A DNA stretch of 64,000 nucleotides, taken from positions 148,875 through 212,874 of the forward strand of contig JAAFJE010000009.1 in NCBI GenBank assembly GCA_013298025.1. Reading direction: 5' to 3'. The notes under the pieces are model-generated. The model saw nothing but the letters and a program-made list of their open reading frames with translations, was not told the origin of the DNA and ran no database searches. Position 1 is the stretch's first letter. The number at the start of each line of letters is the position of its first letter. The stretch comes from Cytophagales bacterium. Its GTDB lineage: Bacteria > Bacteroidota > Bacteroidia > Cytophagales > Spirosomataceae. Shown here in pieces: positions 51,314 through 60,176 of the stretch. The position numbers and the translations under genes were made by a program.

Positions 51314-52849
51314 ATGAATGGTTTTAAGAATATATTTGGTGGTGTTGCTTGGAGTATTATCTCTAATGTTATTGGAGCAGGGTATAGTTTTATTTCGGTG
51401 CCACTACTACTAAATTACTTTGGTAAAGAGCAGTATGGACTTATCGGCATAGCATTGTCTGTGAATGTTTATTTGAGGATTCTTGATATGGGATTTTCTT
51501 CTGGAAATGTTAAGTTTTTTTCAACTTATTTAGTGAAAAATGATTTTAATGGGTTAAATAAACTTTTTCAGTCTAGTCTATTATTTTACATATCAATAGC
51601 ACTGATTAATGCTTTAATTTTGTTTGGCTTGAGTTTTTATTGTCAAGAAGTTTTCCATTTAAGCGCAGACGAAAATGAAGTATTTAAGAAACTTCTTTAT
51701 ATATTAATCATAACATCTTTTCCTGTTTGGGGTTCTAATGTTATGGAACAGTTATTGAGAGCCAAAGAATTAGTTGCTTGGCAACAAAGGGTGTTGTTAC
51801 TATCGAAAATAGGTCAAATAGCATCGTTGTTGCTAACAATTTTTTTAAAACTAAGTGTTGTTAGTTTTTTTGCAATCAATACGTGTAGCTTTTTAATAGT
51901 TATACCTTTTTATGTTACAAGAATAAAAAATATGTCTCTGGGGATATCCTTTATGCCTATGTATCACAAAAAAGCAATGGCTGAGGTATTACCATATTGT
52001 TTGAGTGTGTTTTCTTTTGGTTTATTTCAGTTTTCTGCCAATTACCTAAGACCAGTATTATTAGGCATGAAGTTAGGGTTATCTAGCGTTACGGATTTTC
52101 GATTAATAGAAGGCATTGCCAATCTGATACTGATACTGGGGTCGAGCTTTCTGGGAGTGATATTGCCTCATGCAACTAAGGCTAAAGCCTTGGGTGATAA
52201 AGAAGCTGAAATGCAAATAGCTAGCAATGGAACAAAGTATATCAGTATTTTTTTAGCATTCTTGATCTTTAGTTTTGTTTTAAGTTCCAAAGAAATAATA
52301 TCAATGTACGTAGGAGGCGAGAATGCCTACCTAGCCTATTGGTTTAATATCTGGGCAATATCGCTTTTCGGTCTTCATAATTCTGCTCTATCAAGTATTG
52401 TTCTTTCGGGAAATGTTCTTAGACCAATTGTTTATATGTCTGCATTCTCCACTATATTTTCCCTTACAGCAGCTTGGTTTCTAATGAATTATTTTGGAAT
52501 GGGAGGGGTGATTATATCCTATTCGTTGTATGTAATACTTCAAATGGGTTATTACTATATTTATTATTATCCTACCAAACTAGGCTATAGTTCTAATAAG
52601 ATATTTATTCATTCGTTTTTTGTGCCAGTGGCAAGTATTGGGTGTATTTGCCTAGCGATTTATCATCTATCTGAGTTTATTATATTTGCTAAGCTCTATT
52701 ATGCTGTATTATGCAAAGAATTACTATTTGTGAGTATAGCAATAGCGGTTGCCTATAGTTTCTTTTTGGATATTAGTGAAAAAAAATATATAGCAGATAT
52801 AGTAAAAAAAATTACAAAAAAACAAAGACCATCAGCAGACCCTGAGTAA
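51314..52849 (+). CDS. Oligosaccharide flippase, Wzx type
   Basis: A 511-residue membrane protein of the MOP/MATE superfamily, with about 12-14 helices and the polysaccharide-flippase layout; it moves undecaprenyl-linked repeat units to the periplasm. Recognisable parts are the N-terminal helix pair (SIISNVIGAGYSFISVPLLLNYFGKEQYGLIGI), the loop after it (RILDMGFSSGNVKFFSTYL) and C-terminal helices from IFIHSFFVPVASIGCICLAIY. Together with the following O-antigen-type polymerase and the Wzc kinase it defines a Wzy-dependent pathway. The role is assigned by family layout. Confidence 0.88.
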   Translation: MNGFKNIFGGVAWSIISNVIGAGYSFISVPLLLNYFGKEQYGLIGIALSVNVYLRILDMGFSSGNVKFFSTYLVKNDFNGLNKLFQSSLLFYISIALINALILFGLSFYCQEVFHLSADENEVFKKLLYILIITSFPVWGSNVMEQLLRAKELVAWQQRVLLLSKIGQIASLLLTIFLKLSVVSFFAINTCSFLIVIPFYVTRIKNMSLGISFMPMYHKKAMAEVLPYCLSVFSFGLFQFSANYLRPVLLGMKLGLSSVTDFRLIEGIANLILILGSSFLGVILPHATKAKALGDKEAEMQIASNGTKYISIFLAFLIFSFVLSSKEIISMYVGGENAYLAYWFNIWAISLFGLHNSALSSIVLSGNVLRPIVYMSAFSTIFSLTAAWFLMNYFGMGGVIISYSLYVILQMGYYYIYYYPTKLGYSSNKIFIHSFFVPVASIGCICLAIYHLSEFIIFAKLYYAVLCKELLFVSIAIAVAYSFFLDISEKKYIADIVKKITKKQRPSADPE

Positions 52850-52922
52850 AATGAAGGTGGACAAATACAGAAGAGGTATCAGGTAAAACTATAAAGAGTC
52901 GTAATTGTATAATTCATAGTAA

Positions 52923-54314
52923 ATGGAAGGAATTTTTTTTCAACTAATAGCTTTTGGTATAGTGTACAAAATGTATCAAGCGGTTTATGTAGAGCGGCTT
53001 GCTTGGTTTTTGTTTGCTATTTTATTTATTCCAGATCATTTTCCATTGTTTAGCGTAGCTATTTCATCAAGGTTCTTTATATTCTCACTAATGTGTATTT
53101 TCTTATTGAAAAATTATGATAATTTGTTAAAGAAAATAAAGAGTTTTCCATTAAAATTTAGTTGGGGGGCTATTTTGATTGGCTTCATTATAACATCCAT
53201 TGCAGACGATAGACTAAGACAAGATGTCATAAAAATTATTCTTTGGGGGGGAGGGCTTTTCTTAGACAATTTTTTGGTTGTGTTTTTATGTTATCATCTT
53301 ATCAAAACATTTGATGACCTTATTCGAGCCTATAAGATTATACTCCTATTTTTTGGCGTTTTATCAATTTACGGAATTTATAACATCGTCACACGAGATA
53401 ACTTTTATATGTCTGTATTCACAACTATTTATGGTGTAAGAGATTTTGCAGAGGTATATATGTCGGGGATGGATGGCCGCTTTCGAATTTCTTCATTTAC
53501 TTGGCATCCTATTTATTATGGTTTTGTGTTGGGGATGGGTATTTTAATGAGTATGTTATTACTTATTATTTTAAAACTACAAGCTCGCTCCAAGAGGATA
53601 TATCAGTGGATATTGCTAGGAATAATAGTGAATATACTTTTTGTAAACTCTCGAACCCCTTTCTTCTCCTTGTTAGGAGGGTTATTTATCTTCTTGGTAT
53701 TGGGACTAGATTTGCAAAAAAAATTAAGATTTACCTTTTTTGCATTAGGGCTTCTAAGTATTTTGTTGACTAGCGTACCTAAATTTGCCGAGTTTGTGAA
53801 CGATTCATTAGATACTTTTAGTAGTAAAGGGTCTAAATTAGAAGGAAGTTCTGTTGAAATGCGAAATAGGCAACTAGATGCAGCACTATTTATCTTTAGT
53901 CGAAATCCTATTACGGGTAATGGTATTGATTATATTGTACAAAACTTGGGTTTTGCTTCGGAAGCTGAAAACCGAGTAAGCGATAATGATTTTGCAGGGT
54001 TTGAGAGTTATCTATACAAAATGTTAATAGAACAAGGGTTGATAGGAATTATTAGTCAAACATTGTTTATCCTATCTATTGTGATTTATTTGGTCAGTCA
54101 TGCTATTCGTTCTAAGAGTACCATACGTAAACAGTTTGCCATATTAAACCTAGCCATGCTTTGTTGTTTTTTACTTTTTATTTTTGGAACGGGTGATTTA
54201 GGAACATTCAAAATATACTTTTCAATTTTAGGAATCAATTTAAAAGGCCTAGAAAGCCTTAAAATGAAAGAGCAGGCTATGTCATCACAAAATGCTGCTA
54301 TTTTAGTTGTATAG
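52923..54314 (+). CDS. O-antigen polymerase/ligase-like membrane protein (Wzy type)
   Basis: A 463-residue protein with about 11-12 membrane helices, a large periplasmic loop before the last helices, and the Wzy/WaaL-type segment ILFVNSRTPFFSLLGGLFIFLV (about 238-260). The Arg of this segment and the loop NPITGNGIDYIVQNLG (about 324-339) are typical of polymerases of the O-antigen ligase superfamily. With Wzx and Wzc in the same cluster, polymerising lipid-linked repeat units is the likely role; ligation to another acceptor is the alternative. 38 bases separate it from the GT2 gene. Confidence 0.82.
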   Translation: MEGIFFQLIAFGIVYKMYQAVYVERLAWFLFAILFIPDHFPLFSVAISSRFFIFSLMCIFLLKNYDNLLKKIKSFPLKFSWGAILIGFIITSIADDRLRQDVIKIILWGGGLFLDNFLVVFLCYHLIKTFDDLIRAYKIILLFFGVLSIYGIYNIVTRDNFYMSVFTTIYGVRDFAEVYMSGMDGRFRISSFTWHPIYYGFVLGMGILMSMLLLIILKLQARSKRIYQWILLGIIVNILFVNSRTPFFSLLGGLFIFLVLGLDLQKKLRFTFFALGLLSILLTSVPKFAEFVNDSLDTFSSKGSKLEGSSVEMRNRQLDAALFIFSRNPITGNGIDYIVQNLGFASEAENRVSDNDFAGFESYLYKMLIEQGLIGIISQTLFILSIVIYLVSHAIRSKSTIRKQFAILNLAMLCCFLLFIFGTGDLGTFKIYFSILGINLKGLESLKMKEQAMSSQNAAILVV

Positions 54315-54352
54315 TATTTTATTAATACAACCTATAAAAACTAACATATACA

Positions 54353-55330
54353 ATGGTAAAACAAAATAATCGGCTTGCAATAGTAATACCAGCATACAAA
54401 AGAAAATACTTGAAAGAAACGCTTGACTCTCTTAAAAGTCAGACTAATCAGGCGTTTTCACTTTATATAGGAGATGATAATAGTCCTGAAGACCTTTGGG
54501 AGGTTATCAAAGAATTTACTACCGATTTACAAATTGAATATAAAAAATTTGATTCAAACTGGGGAGGGAAAGACCTTGTAAGCCATTGGAACAGATGCTT
54601 AGATTTGGTTAAAAATGAAGATTGGATATGGCTTTTTTCAGATGATGATTGCATGGATACGAATTGTGTAGAATCTTTTTATGAATGTGTGAACAAAAAC
54701 CCAAGCAAAAAACTACTACATTTTAATGTAAAAGTAATTGATAATAATAGTGAAGAGATAAAGTCTTACGAGTCTTTAAATAATTTTACCCCTAACATGA
54801 CAGCTGTAGCTTTTTTTAAAGCTAAAATACAGGGAGAAATCCAAAGTTATGTTATCGAATATGTATTTCATAAAAGTTTAATAGACCAGTATGGAAAGTT
54901 TGTAAACTTTGATCTCGCTTGGTGTTCTGATGATGCCACTTGGATTAAATTTGCTCAAGCGACAGGCATAACCACAATACAGGGAGCTTTTGTAAAATGG
55001 CGACTCAGTGGTATTAATATATCATCCATTAAAAGTGATTTAAATATCCTCAAAAGAAAATTAGAAGCTAAATACAATTATTTTATTTGGATTAAATCAA
55101 TTTTTGTCGAATATCCAGTAGCAAATAGTCTTATAATTAAGTGGTTACTTTTGGATCTTGAAGAAAATAGAGAATTGGGAATAATTCAAAAAAGCATTTT
55201 AGCTTTTCAATATATTAAAAAGTTGTTGGGAATGACTTATGGTATGTTATCAAGTTTTCTTGTATTTCAAAAGGAGACAAGAATTCGATTGTCATTTTTA
55301 AGAAAAACTCTTCTTGGCTATAATAAATAA
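54353..55330 (+). CDS. Glycosyltransferase family 2 (module copy 1)
   Basis: A GT-A-fold family 2 glycosyltransferase of 325 residues, cytoplasmic. It has IVIPAYKRKYLKETLDSL (11-28), the donor-binding YIGDDNSPEDLWEV (about 39-52), and the metal-binding WLFSDDDCMDT (about 95-105). C-terminal hydrophobic and basic segments may rest on the membrane. It is a clear paralogue of the GT2 gene at 57140: YIGDDNSP, GGK-LV-WNRCL, WIWLFSDDD, SDDATWIK and SGINISS motifs recur in both. The acceptor and donor are not deducible. Confidence 0.9.
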   Translation: MVKQNNRLAIVIPAYKRKYLKETLDSLKSQTNQAFSLYIGDDNSPEDLWEVIKEFTTDLQIEYKKFDSNWGGKDLVSHWNRCLDLVKNEDWIWLFSDDDCMDTNCVESFYECVNKNPSKKLLHFNVKVIDNNSEEIKSYESLNNFTPNMTAVAFFKAKIQGEIQSYVIEYVFHKSLIDQYGKFVNFDLAWCSDDATWIKFAQATGITTIQGAFVKWRLSGINISSIKSDLNILKRKLEAKYNYFIWIKSIFVEYPVANSLIIKWLLLDLEENRELGIIQKSILAFQYIKKLLGMTYGMLSSFLVFQKETRIRLSFLRKTLLGYNK

Positions 55331-55694
55331 TAGAACATACTAATTATACAGAAGATTATTTGGGTTACAGATGTTTAAATTTAGACTTAAACTATATTAA
55401 AATAATTTAATTAAAATGAAATTATTTTATCCAAAATCTATATCTGATATAATACAATGAATCTTTAACACAGTCATAACTTGGGTGGTCAATACATATT
55501 TAATGGTCTAATGATAAGTTAAACTTCAAAAATAAGTATTTATACTTGTAGGGTGTGAAATAATCTATTAAAGTAAGATTCAATGATTTTCCCAACTGCT
55601 GTTAAATGTAACTAATACTGAGTGCTATTATATTCTGGGAAGCTCAATGGTTACGTCATATATAAAATCAATAGAAATACAAAAATACAATATA
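55331..55694. other. Non-coding gap in the polysaccharide cluster
   Basis: About 360 very A+T-rich bases between a GT2 and a GT4 gene, unusual in an otherwise tight cluster. No reading frame longer than about 20 codons is recognisable; ATG 55416 opens one of 14 codons. It may be degraded coding DNA, but no family can be named. Confidence 0.5.
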
Positions 55695-56990
55695 ATGAAA
55701 ATAAGTGTACTCATTATAACGGAATCAATGCCGTATCCTTTGAGTTCAGGGGGAAATATAGCACAGTTTGAAATGAATAATGTTTTAAGAAAGCATGTCA
55801 ATCTGAAAATGCTGTTTCCTGTGTATGCTGGACAAGAAAAAGATTTTGAAGAGTTAAAAAAACTGTGGCAAGATGTAGAGTTCATACCCATTTATAATAG
55901 TTTCCGAAGTAAGTTAGATAACATGGTAAGTAATTTAATTTTTCGTAAACCTATTGAATACTATTGTAAATTTCTCAAAAAGTTCTTTTTTGCAAAATAT
56001 AAGTTTAATCATACAGAAAAGTTTCTAATAAAGAATAGCAAAATATTTGTTTCAGGAGCTTTTGATGTAGAAGCGAAATATATTCGTGCAATTAATGAAT
56101 TGGTTGATATAAAATCATTAGATATAGTACAAGTTGAGTTTCATACGCTTCTGCCTATTGTCAGCTATTTACCTAAACATGTGAAGAATGTATATGTAAA
56201 TCACGAAATTAGGTATATTCGAGAAGAACGAGAATTATCGTTGATTAAAAAAAATATTCCGTTTTTTAATTTTTTATTGACAAAAAACAAAGGTTTTGAG
56301 TGTAGTTTCATGAATGCTTACGACAAAGTTGTCACAGTATCTGATGATGACTGTTTAGAGCTACAGAAGGTTTTGCCTCCAACAAAAGTATATGCCTCTC
56401 CTCTCACAATCAAATATAAAGGGAGTGGTGTATTGGAACAAGAATATGACAACATGAATACGTTGATATTTTTAGGAGGAGAAGAACATTTTCCAAATAA
56501 AGACGGAATAGATTGGTTTCTTGAACACTGCTGGATTAATTTACAAAGTAAATATCCAAATTTGAAGCTTAAAATTATTGGCAAATGGACTGATGAAACC
56601 CACAAAGAGATAAAAGAAAGATATAGTAACGTATATTGTTCTGGATTTGTCCCTGATCTGTCGAAAGAATTAAAAGATGCAGTATTTATTGTACCGATTC
56701 GTATTGGAAGTGGCATGAGAATGAAGATTATAGATGCTGTTCAGAATAAGCTACCTTTTGTTAGTACAACCATAGGTGTAGAGGGACTTAACTTTAGAAA
56801 AGAAGAAGATTTTTTAGTTGGAGATTCACCAGATGAGTTTTGTACTGCTGTAGAAAGATTGTTATCAAGTGGTGAGCTTTCTCGTAAGTTAGCTAGAAAT
56901 GCAAACGATTATTTGAATTCAGAATACTCATATGAAAAACTCATCAACAGAAGAGTGAATTTTTATAAAGATGTCATGACGCATAAGTAG
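55695..56990 (+). CDS. Glycosyltransferase family 4 (module copy 1)
   Basis: A GT-B-fold family 4 retaining glycosyltransferase of 431 residues. From ATG 55695 it starts MKISVLIITESMPYPLSSGGNIAQF, the acceptor-side glycine-rich loop with SGG. The C-terminal half has TLIFLGGEEHFPNKDGIDWFLEH (about 265-287), the donor domain VPIRIGSGMRMKIIDAVQNKLPFVSTTIGVEGL (about 345-377), with the EX7E-like region replaced by IGSGMRMKIIDA. The reading frame reaches upstream to 55647 but the extra residues are not family-like. It forms a GT2-GT4 pair with the preceding gene, mirrored by 57140-59878. Confidence 0.88.
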   Translation: MKISVLIITESMPYPLSSGGNIAQFEMNNVLRKHVNLKMLFPVYAGQEKDFEELKKLWQDVEFIPIYNSFRSKLDNMVSNLIFRKPIEYYCKFLKKFFFAKYKFNHTEKFLIKNSKIFVSGAFDVEAKYIRAINELVDIKSLDIVQVEFHTLLPIVSYLPKHVKNVYVNHEIRYIREERELSLIKKNIPFFNFLLTKNKGFECSFMNAYDKVVTVSDDDCLELQKVLPPTKVYASPLTIKYKGSGVLEQEYDNMNTLIFLGGEEHFPNKDGIDWFLEHCWINLQSKYPNLKLKIIGKWTDETHKEIKERYSNVYCSGFVPDLSKELKDAVFIVPIRIGSGMRMKIIDAVQNKLPFVSTTIGVEGLNFRKEEDFLVGDSPDEFCTAVERLLSSGELSRKLARNANDYLNSEYSYEKLINRRVNFYKDVMTHK

Positions 56991-57139
56991 GCTCTTTCAC
57001 TTATACAAATTTGACAGGCCTTAATTACGAAAATAAATCCTAGATCTTGATATTTTTTAGTAATGGATAAACGCTGATATTCAGAAATGCTATATTCCGT
57101 ATTGTTTCTGTATTGATGACAGACCCTAATAGATAATTT

Positions 57140-58096
57140 ATGAATAGCTCAGAAAGTAAACTTGCCATTGTTATACCCGCGTATAAAAAAGATTTTCTTA
57201 GAGATACGCTAGAATCTTTTGCTGTGCAAACATGTCTAGATTTTAATCTTTACATAGGAGATGATAATAGTCCCTATGATTTATATTCTGTTGTATCTGA
57301 ATTTGAAGAAAAAATAAATATTATCTATAAAAAATTCGATACAAACGTTGGAGGCAAAAATCTTGTAGATCAATGGAACAGGTGCTTATCATTAATAGCA
57401 GATGAAGAATGGATTTGGCTCTTCTCAGATGATGATTTAGTGGATGCTCGATGTGTGGAATATTTCTACGAATCACTTAGAGTATCAGAAAACTCTACCT
57501 TTCATTTCAATGTAAAAGTAATCAATGAGAAGCAAGAACTCATATATGACCAAATGCCTTTTCCTTCAAATATGTTAGCAAATGATTTTATGCAATTAAA
57601 AATGAAAGGAAGAATATGTAGCTATGTAGTAGAATATATAGTTAATAGAAAAATATTTGAGGAAAAAGGAGGATTTGAAGCATTTGATTTAGCATGGGGG
57701 TCGGATGATGCCACTTGGATGAAAATGATAAGTGCCTCTTCGCTACATACAATTGAAGGAGCTAATGTATTGTGGCGATATAGTGGAGTAAATATTTCGT
57801 CAGGTATTGGAGATAGAGGATTTGTTTTGAGAAAAATAAATGCAAGTTTAAGCTATCTTAATTGGTGTAAGCAGTTTTTAGCAGATAATAATTTAATAGA
57901 TAAGACATCTACTTTTGATAAACTCAAATGGTTACATGAAGCTATAAAAGTAACAGGTCTTTCTATTAAAGACAAAGTTTCGTTGATTTTATATTGTTGT
58001 AATAAGTTAAAAGCTGGACTATTCTATCAGCTATTTTTTATATTATTCTCCTTGTATTCATTGATTAAGATTAAATATTTCAAAAAATTAAAATAG
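57140..58096 (+). CDS. Glycosyltransferase family 2 (module copy 2)
   Basis: A 318-residue family 2 glycosyltransferase, paralogue of the gene at 54353. Conserved positions include IVIPAYKKDFLRDTLESF, LYIGDDNSPYDLYSV, GGKNLVDQWNRCLSL, EEWIWLFSDDDLVD and WGSDDATWMKM. A C-terminal hydrophobic stretch (ALFYQLFFILFSLYSLIKI-like) suggests peripheral membrane attachment. Donor and acceptor unknown. The copies differ enough that both may be functional with different acceptors. Confidence 0.9.
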   Translation: MNSSESKLAIVIPAYKKDFLRDTLESFAVQTCLDFNLYIGDDNSPYDLYSVVSEFEEKINIIYKKFDTNVGGKNLVDQWNRCLSLIADEEWIWLFSDDDLVDARCVEYFYESLRVSENSTFHFNVKVINEKQELIYDQMPFPSNMLANDFMQLKMKGRICSYVVEYIVNRKIFEEKGGFEAFDLAWGSDDATWMKMISASSLHTIEGANVLWRYSGVNISSGIGDRGFVLRKINASLSYLNWCKQFLADNNLIDKTSTFDKLKWLHEAIKVTGLSIKDKVSLILYCCNKLKAGLFYQLFFILFSLYSLIKIKYFKKLK

Positions 58097-58215
58097 GTAA
58101 TCTTACAGAATTAAATCTGACTTTTTAGATATTACAACCGATTGAAAGTTAGTATGTTAAATGTAAAAATCAATGCTCATAATTTTGAACTCATACTTAG
58201 AGCTTACTTACAAAG

Positions 58216-58510
58216 ATGAAAATTAGTTTTATTATATGTTCCTACAATAGATGTGTTTTATTGGGAGAAACCCTAGAATGCCTGCTAACATCTATAAAAA
58301 GTATGGCTCAATTATAATTTCAAGTTGCTCTATGTGTCGATAATATACATAATGAACGGAATTTTAGCTAATGAACCTTAGTTATTATTATTTTTTAAAG
58401 TATTGATTGTTAGTTACTTAATTATATAAGCCTATTGTGGATGAGTTTAAAAATGAGGAAAGTGTAAAATATATTTATGAGTATTAAGGGGGACTCGCCT
58501 GTGCCGTCTT
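58216..58510 (+). pseudogene. Decayed family 2 glycosyltransferase
   Basis: ATG 58216 begins a typical GT2 N-terminus, MKISFIICSYNRCVLLGETL, continuing to LECLLTSIKSMAQL and then stop (58315-58317). The same frame continues past the stop with FQVALCVDN, reminiscent of the second strand of GT2 domains. In another frame, 58431-58505 encodes FKNEESVKYIYEY, a stop, then GGLACA, like the ...YxxE...GLAxARN segment of GT2 enzymes. Two stops and at least one frameshift mark it as a remnant. It sits in an otherwise unexplained 580-base gap; the rest of 58097-58678 shows nothing else. Confidence 0.7.
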
Positions 58511-58678
58511 AGGATATGTCTGATTTTTAAAAATAGCAAAAAAATACGTATGTACTTGTATAACCTTCGACAAATTTATTAAGAAAAAAGTTTTCCTAAT
58601 ACTAAATATTGACTTTTCACAATATTTCAATATACATATAAATAAAAGTATAAGCTTGAACGTAAAAATAAAATTCTA

Positions 58679-59878
58679 ATGAAAATTGTACTTGTTGCTC
58701 AAGAGTTTCCATTTCCTCCAAATCATGGAGGAAGAGTAGATACTTGGAATAGAATAAAGGCTCTAAAAAAACATGGAGCAGAAATTTTTTTTGTAACATG
58801 GGTTGGAGTAGTTAAGAATGATTTTCCCAGTGAATTAGAGATTTCTGAAGTAAAAAAATATACAAATCATTTAAAAATATTTAAAATTCGTAGAGATTTT
58901 AAAAGAGCTTTAGCACTTTTAAAATCTCCATCTCTTATTGCTGCAAGGAGTTTAAATAGCTCTGAAAGAGAAAGTTTACTTTTAGAATTGAAAATTTTTA
59001 ACCCTCAAATGATATTAGCGGATGGTCTGTATGCTAGTGAAATAGGCTTGTGGTTAAAAAAAGCACTAAACTTAAAGTTAGGAATAAGAAGCCACAATAT
59101 AGAACATTTTTACATGAGAGGGCAGTTTAAGTTAGCCAATAATTTTAATAATAAACTTTCCATATTATTGGCTTTGCTTCATTTGAGAAGATTTGAGTAT
59201 AAATCGCTTTCAAGTGCTGACTACGTTTTTGATATTTCAATCAACGATTTAAATTTTTGGAAAAATGAAGGTTTGACTAATGGTATTTGGTTAGGACCAA
59301 CTAGGATGCATACCGATAATAAATTAGAGTGTAGTTTCAGCGAAGAAGTGGATATAGCATTTTTTGGTAATTTGAACACACCTAATAACAAAGAGGCTAT
59401 TAAATGGTTTCTTTCGAAAGTATTACCTATAATTAATTCAGACGATTTAAAAATTCTTGTAATGGGGTCTAATCCATCGTTGGATATAAAAAAAATGCTA
59501 AAAGATTATTCCAACATATTATTGGTTGAAAATCCAATAGAGCCTCAATTTTACCTCGAAAAAGTAAAGGTTTTAATCAACCCTGTACAATTTGGTAGTG
59601 GAGTTAACATTAAGTCTGTTGATATGCTTTTTCAGAATTGTCATGTCGTTTCCACAAGTATAGGTGTTCAAGGTTTACCTTCGGAAATTAGTGATATTTT
59701 TGAAATTGCAGATAATGAATTTGATTTTGCTGATAAAATTTTGAAATGTTTAAGTACACCTATAGATTTTTCACGAAAAGACAGAAAAGAAAACCTAAGA
59801 AAAATGTTTGAAGAATCAAATGTCAAAGTAATATTAGATGTGTTAGGGGGGCATTCTAGCGAGTCTAAAAATTCGTAA
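58679..59878 (+). CDS. Glycosyltransferase family 4 (module copy 2)
   Basis: A 399-residue GT-B-fold family 4 glycosyltransferase. N-terminal domain: MKIVLVAQEFPFPPNHGGRVDTWNRI (acceptor loop with HGGR), LGIRSHNIEHFYMR (about 138-151). C-terminal donor domain: DIAFFGNLNTPNNKEAIKWFLSKVLP (about 224-249), LINPVQFGSGVNIKSVDMLFQNCHVVSTSIGVQGL (about 300-334), equivalent to the matching segment in the GT4 at 55695. Divergent in its N-terminal half from that copy. It follows the GT2 pseudogene and precedes a second remnant. Confidence 0.9.
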   Translation: MKIVLVAQEFPFPPNHGGRVDTWNRIKALKKHGAEIFFVTWVGVVKNDFPSELEISEVKKYTNHLKIFKIRRDFKRALALLKSPSLIAARSLNSSERESLLLELKIFNPQMILADGLYASEIGLWLKKALNLKLGIRSHNIEHFYMRGQFKLANNFNNKLSILLALLHLRRFEYKSLSSADYVFDISINDLNFWKNEGLTNGIWLGPTRMHTDNKLECSFSEEVDIAFFGNLNTPNNKEAIKWFLSKVLPIINSDDLKILVMGSNPSLDIKKMLKDYSNILLVENPIEPQFYLEKVKVLINPVQFGSGVNIKSVDMLFQNCHVVSTSIGVQGLPSEISDIFEIADNEFDFADKILKCLSTPIDFSRKDRKENLRKMFEESNVKVILDVLGGHSSESKNS

Positions 59879-60002
59879 GTAATTGATTCAAACTTGAAGA
59901 ATCGGGATAATAAACATATTCTATCAGAAGCTGCTTAAACAAATGTAAAACACTCCCCAATAAGTGAGAATTTTGTGTTGTCAAATCATAAAATATCACT
60001 AG

Positions 60003-60176
60003 TTGAGAATGCTAAGTAAAAGTACAGTAGAGAAGTAGATTACCACAAATTTATCAATTGGAAGTCGAGGTTTTGAGCCTAAAGTACCCTCAGTCGAGCT
60101 TGTAGAAGCTATATATAATTGGAACAATATCGCAGAACAATACTATACTACGTTAAGAAAAGCTTATGAACAATAG
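60003..60176 (+). pseudogene. C-terminal remnant of a glycosyltransferase (family 4-like)
   Basis: The frame ending at TAG 60174-60176 reads VPSVELVEAIYNWNNIAEQYYTT-LRKAYEQ, closely resembling the last 30 residues of GT4 enzymes (…W-x-x-I-A-E-x-Y…). An in-frame stop at 60036-60038 interrupts it, and no N-terminal part is found. Its stop codon overlaps the start codon of the next gene, as if an intact gene once stood in the operon here. The bases 59879-60002 before it are without recognisable features. Confidence 0.6.

Noticed and set aside
55416..55460. Short frame in the 55.3-55.7 kb gap as a gene remnant
   Set aside because: Fourteen codons with no recognisable family; nothing to distinguish it from chance.
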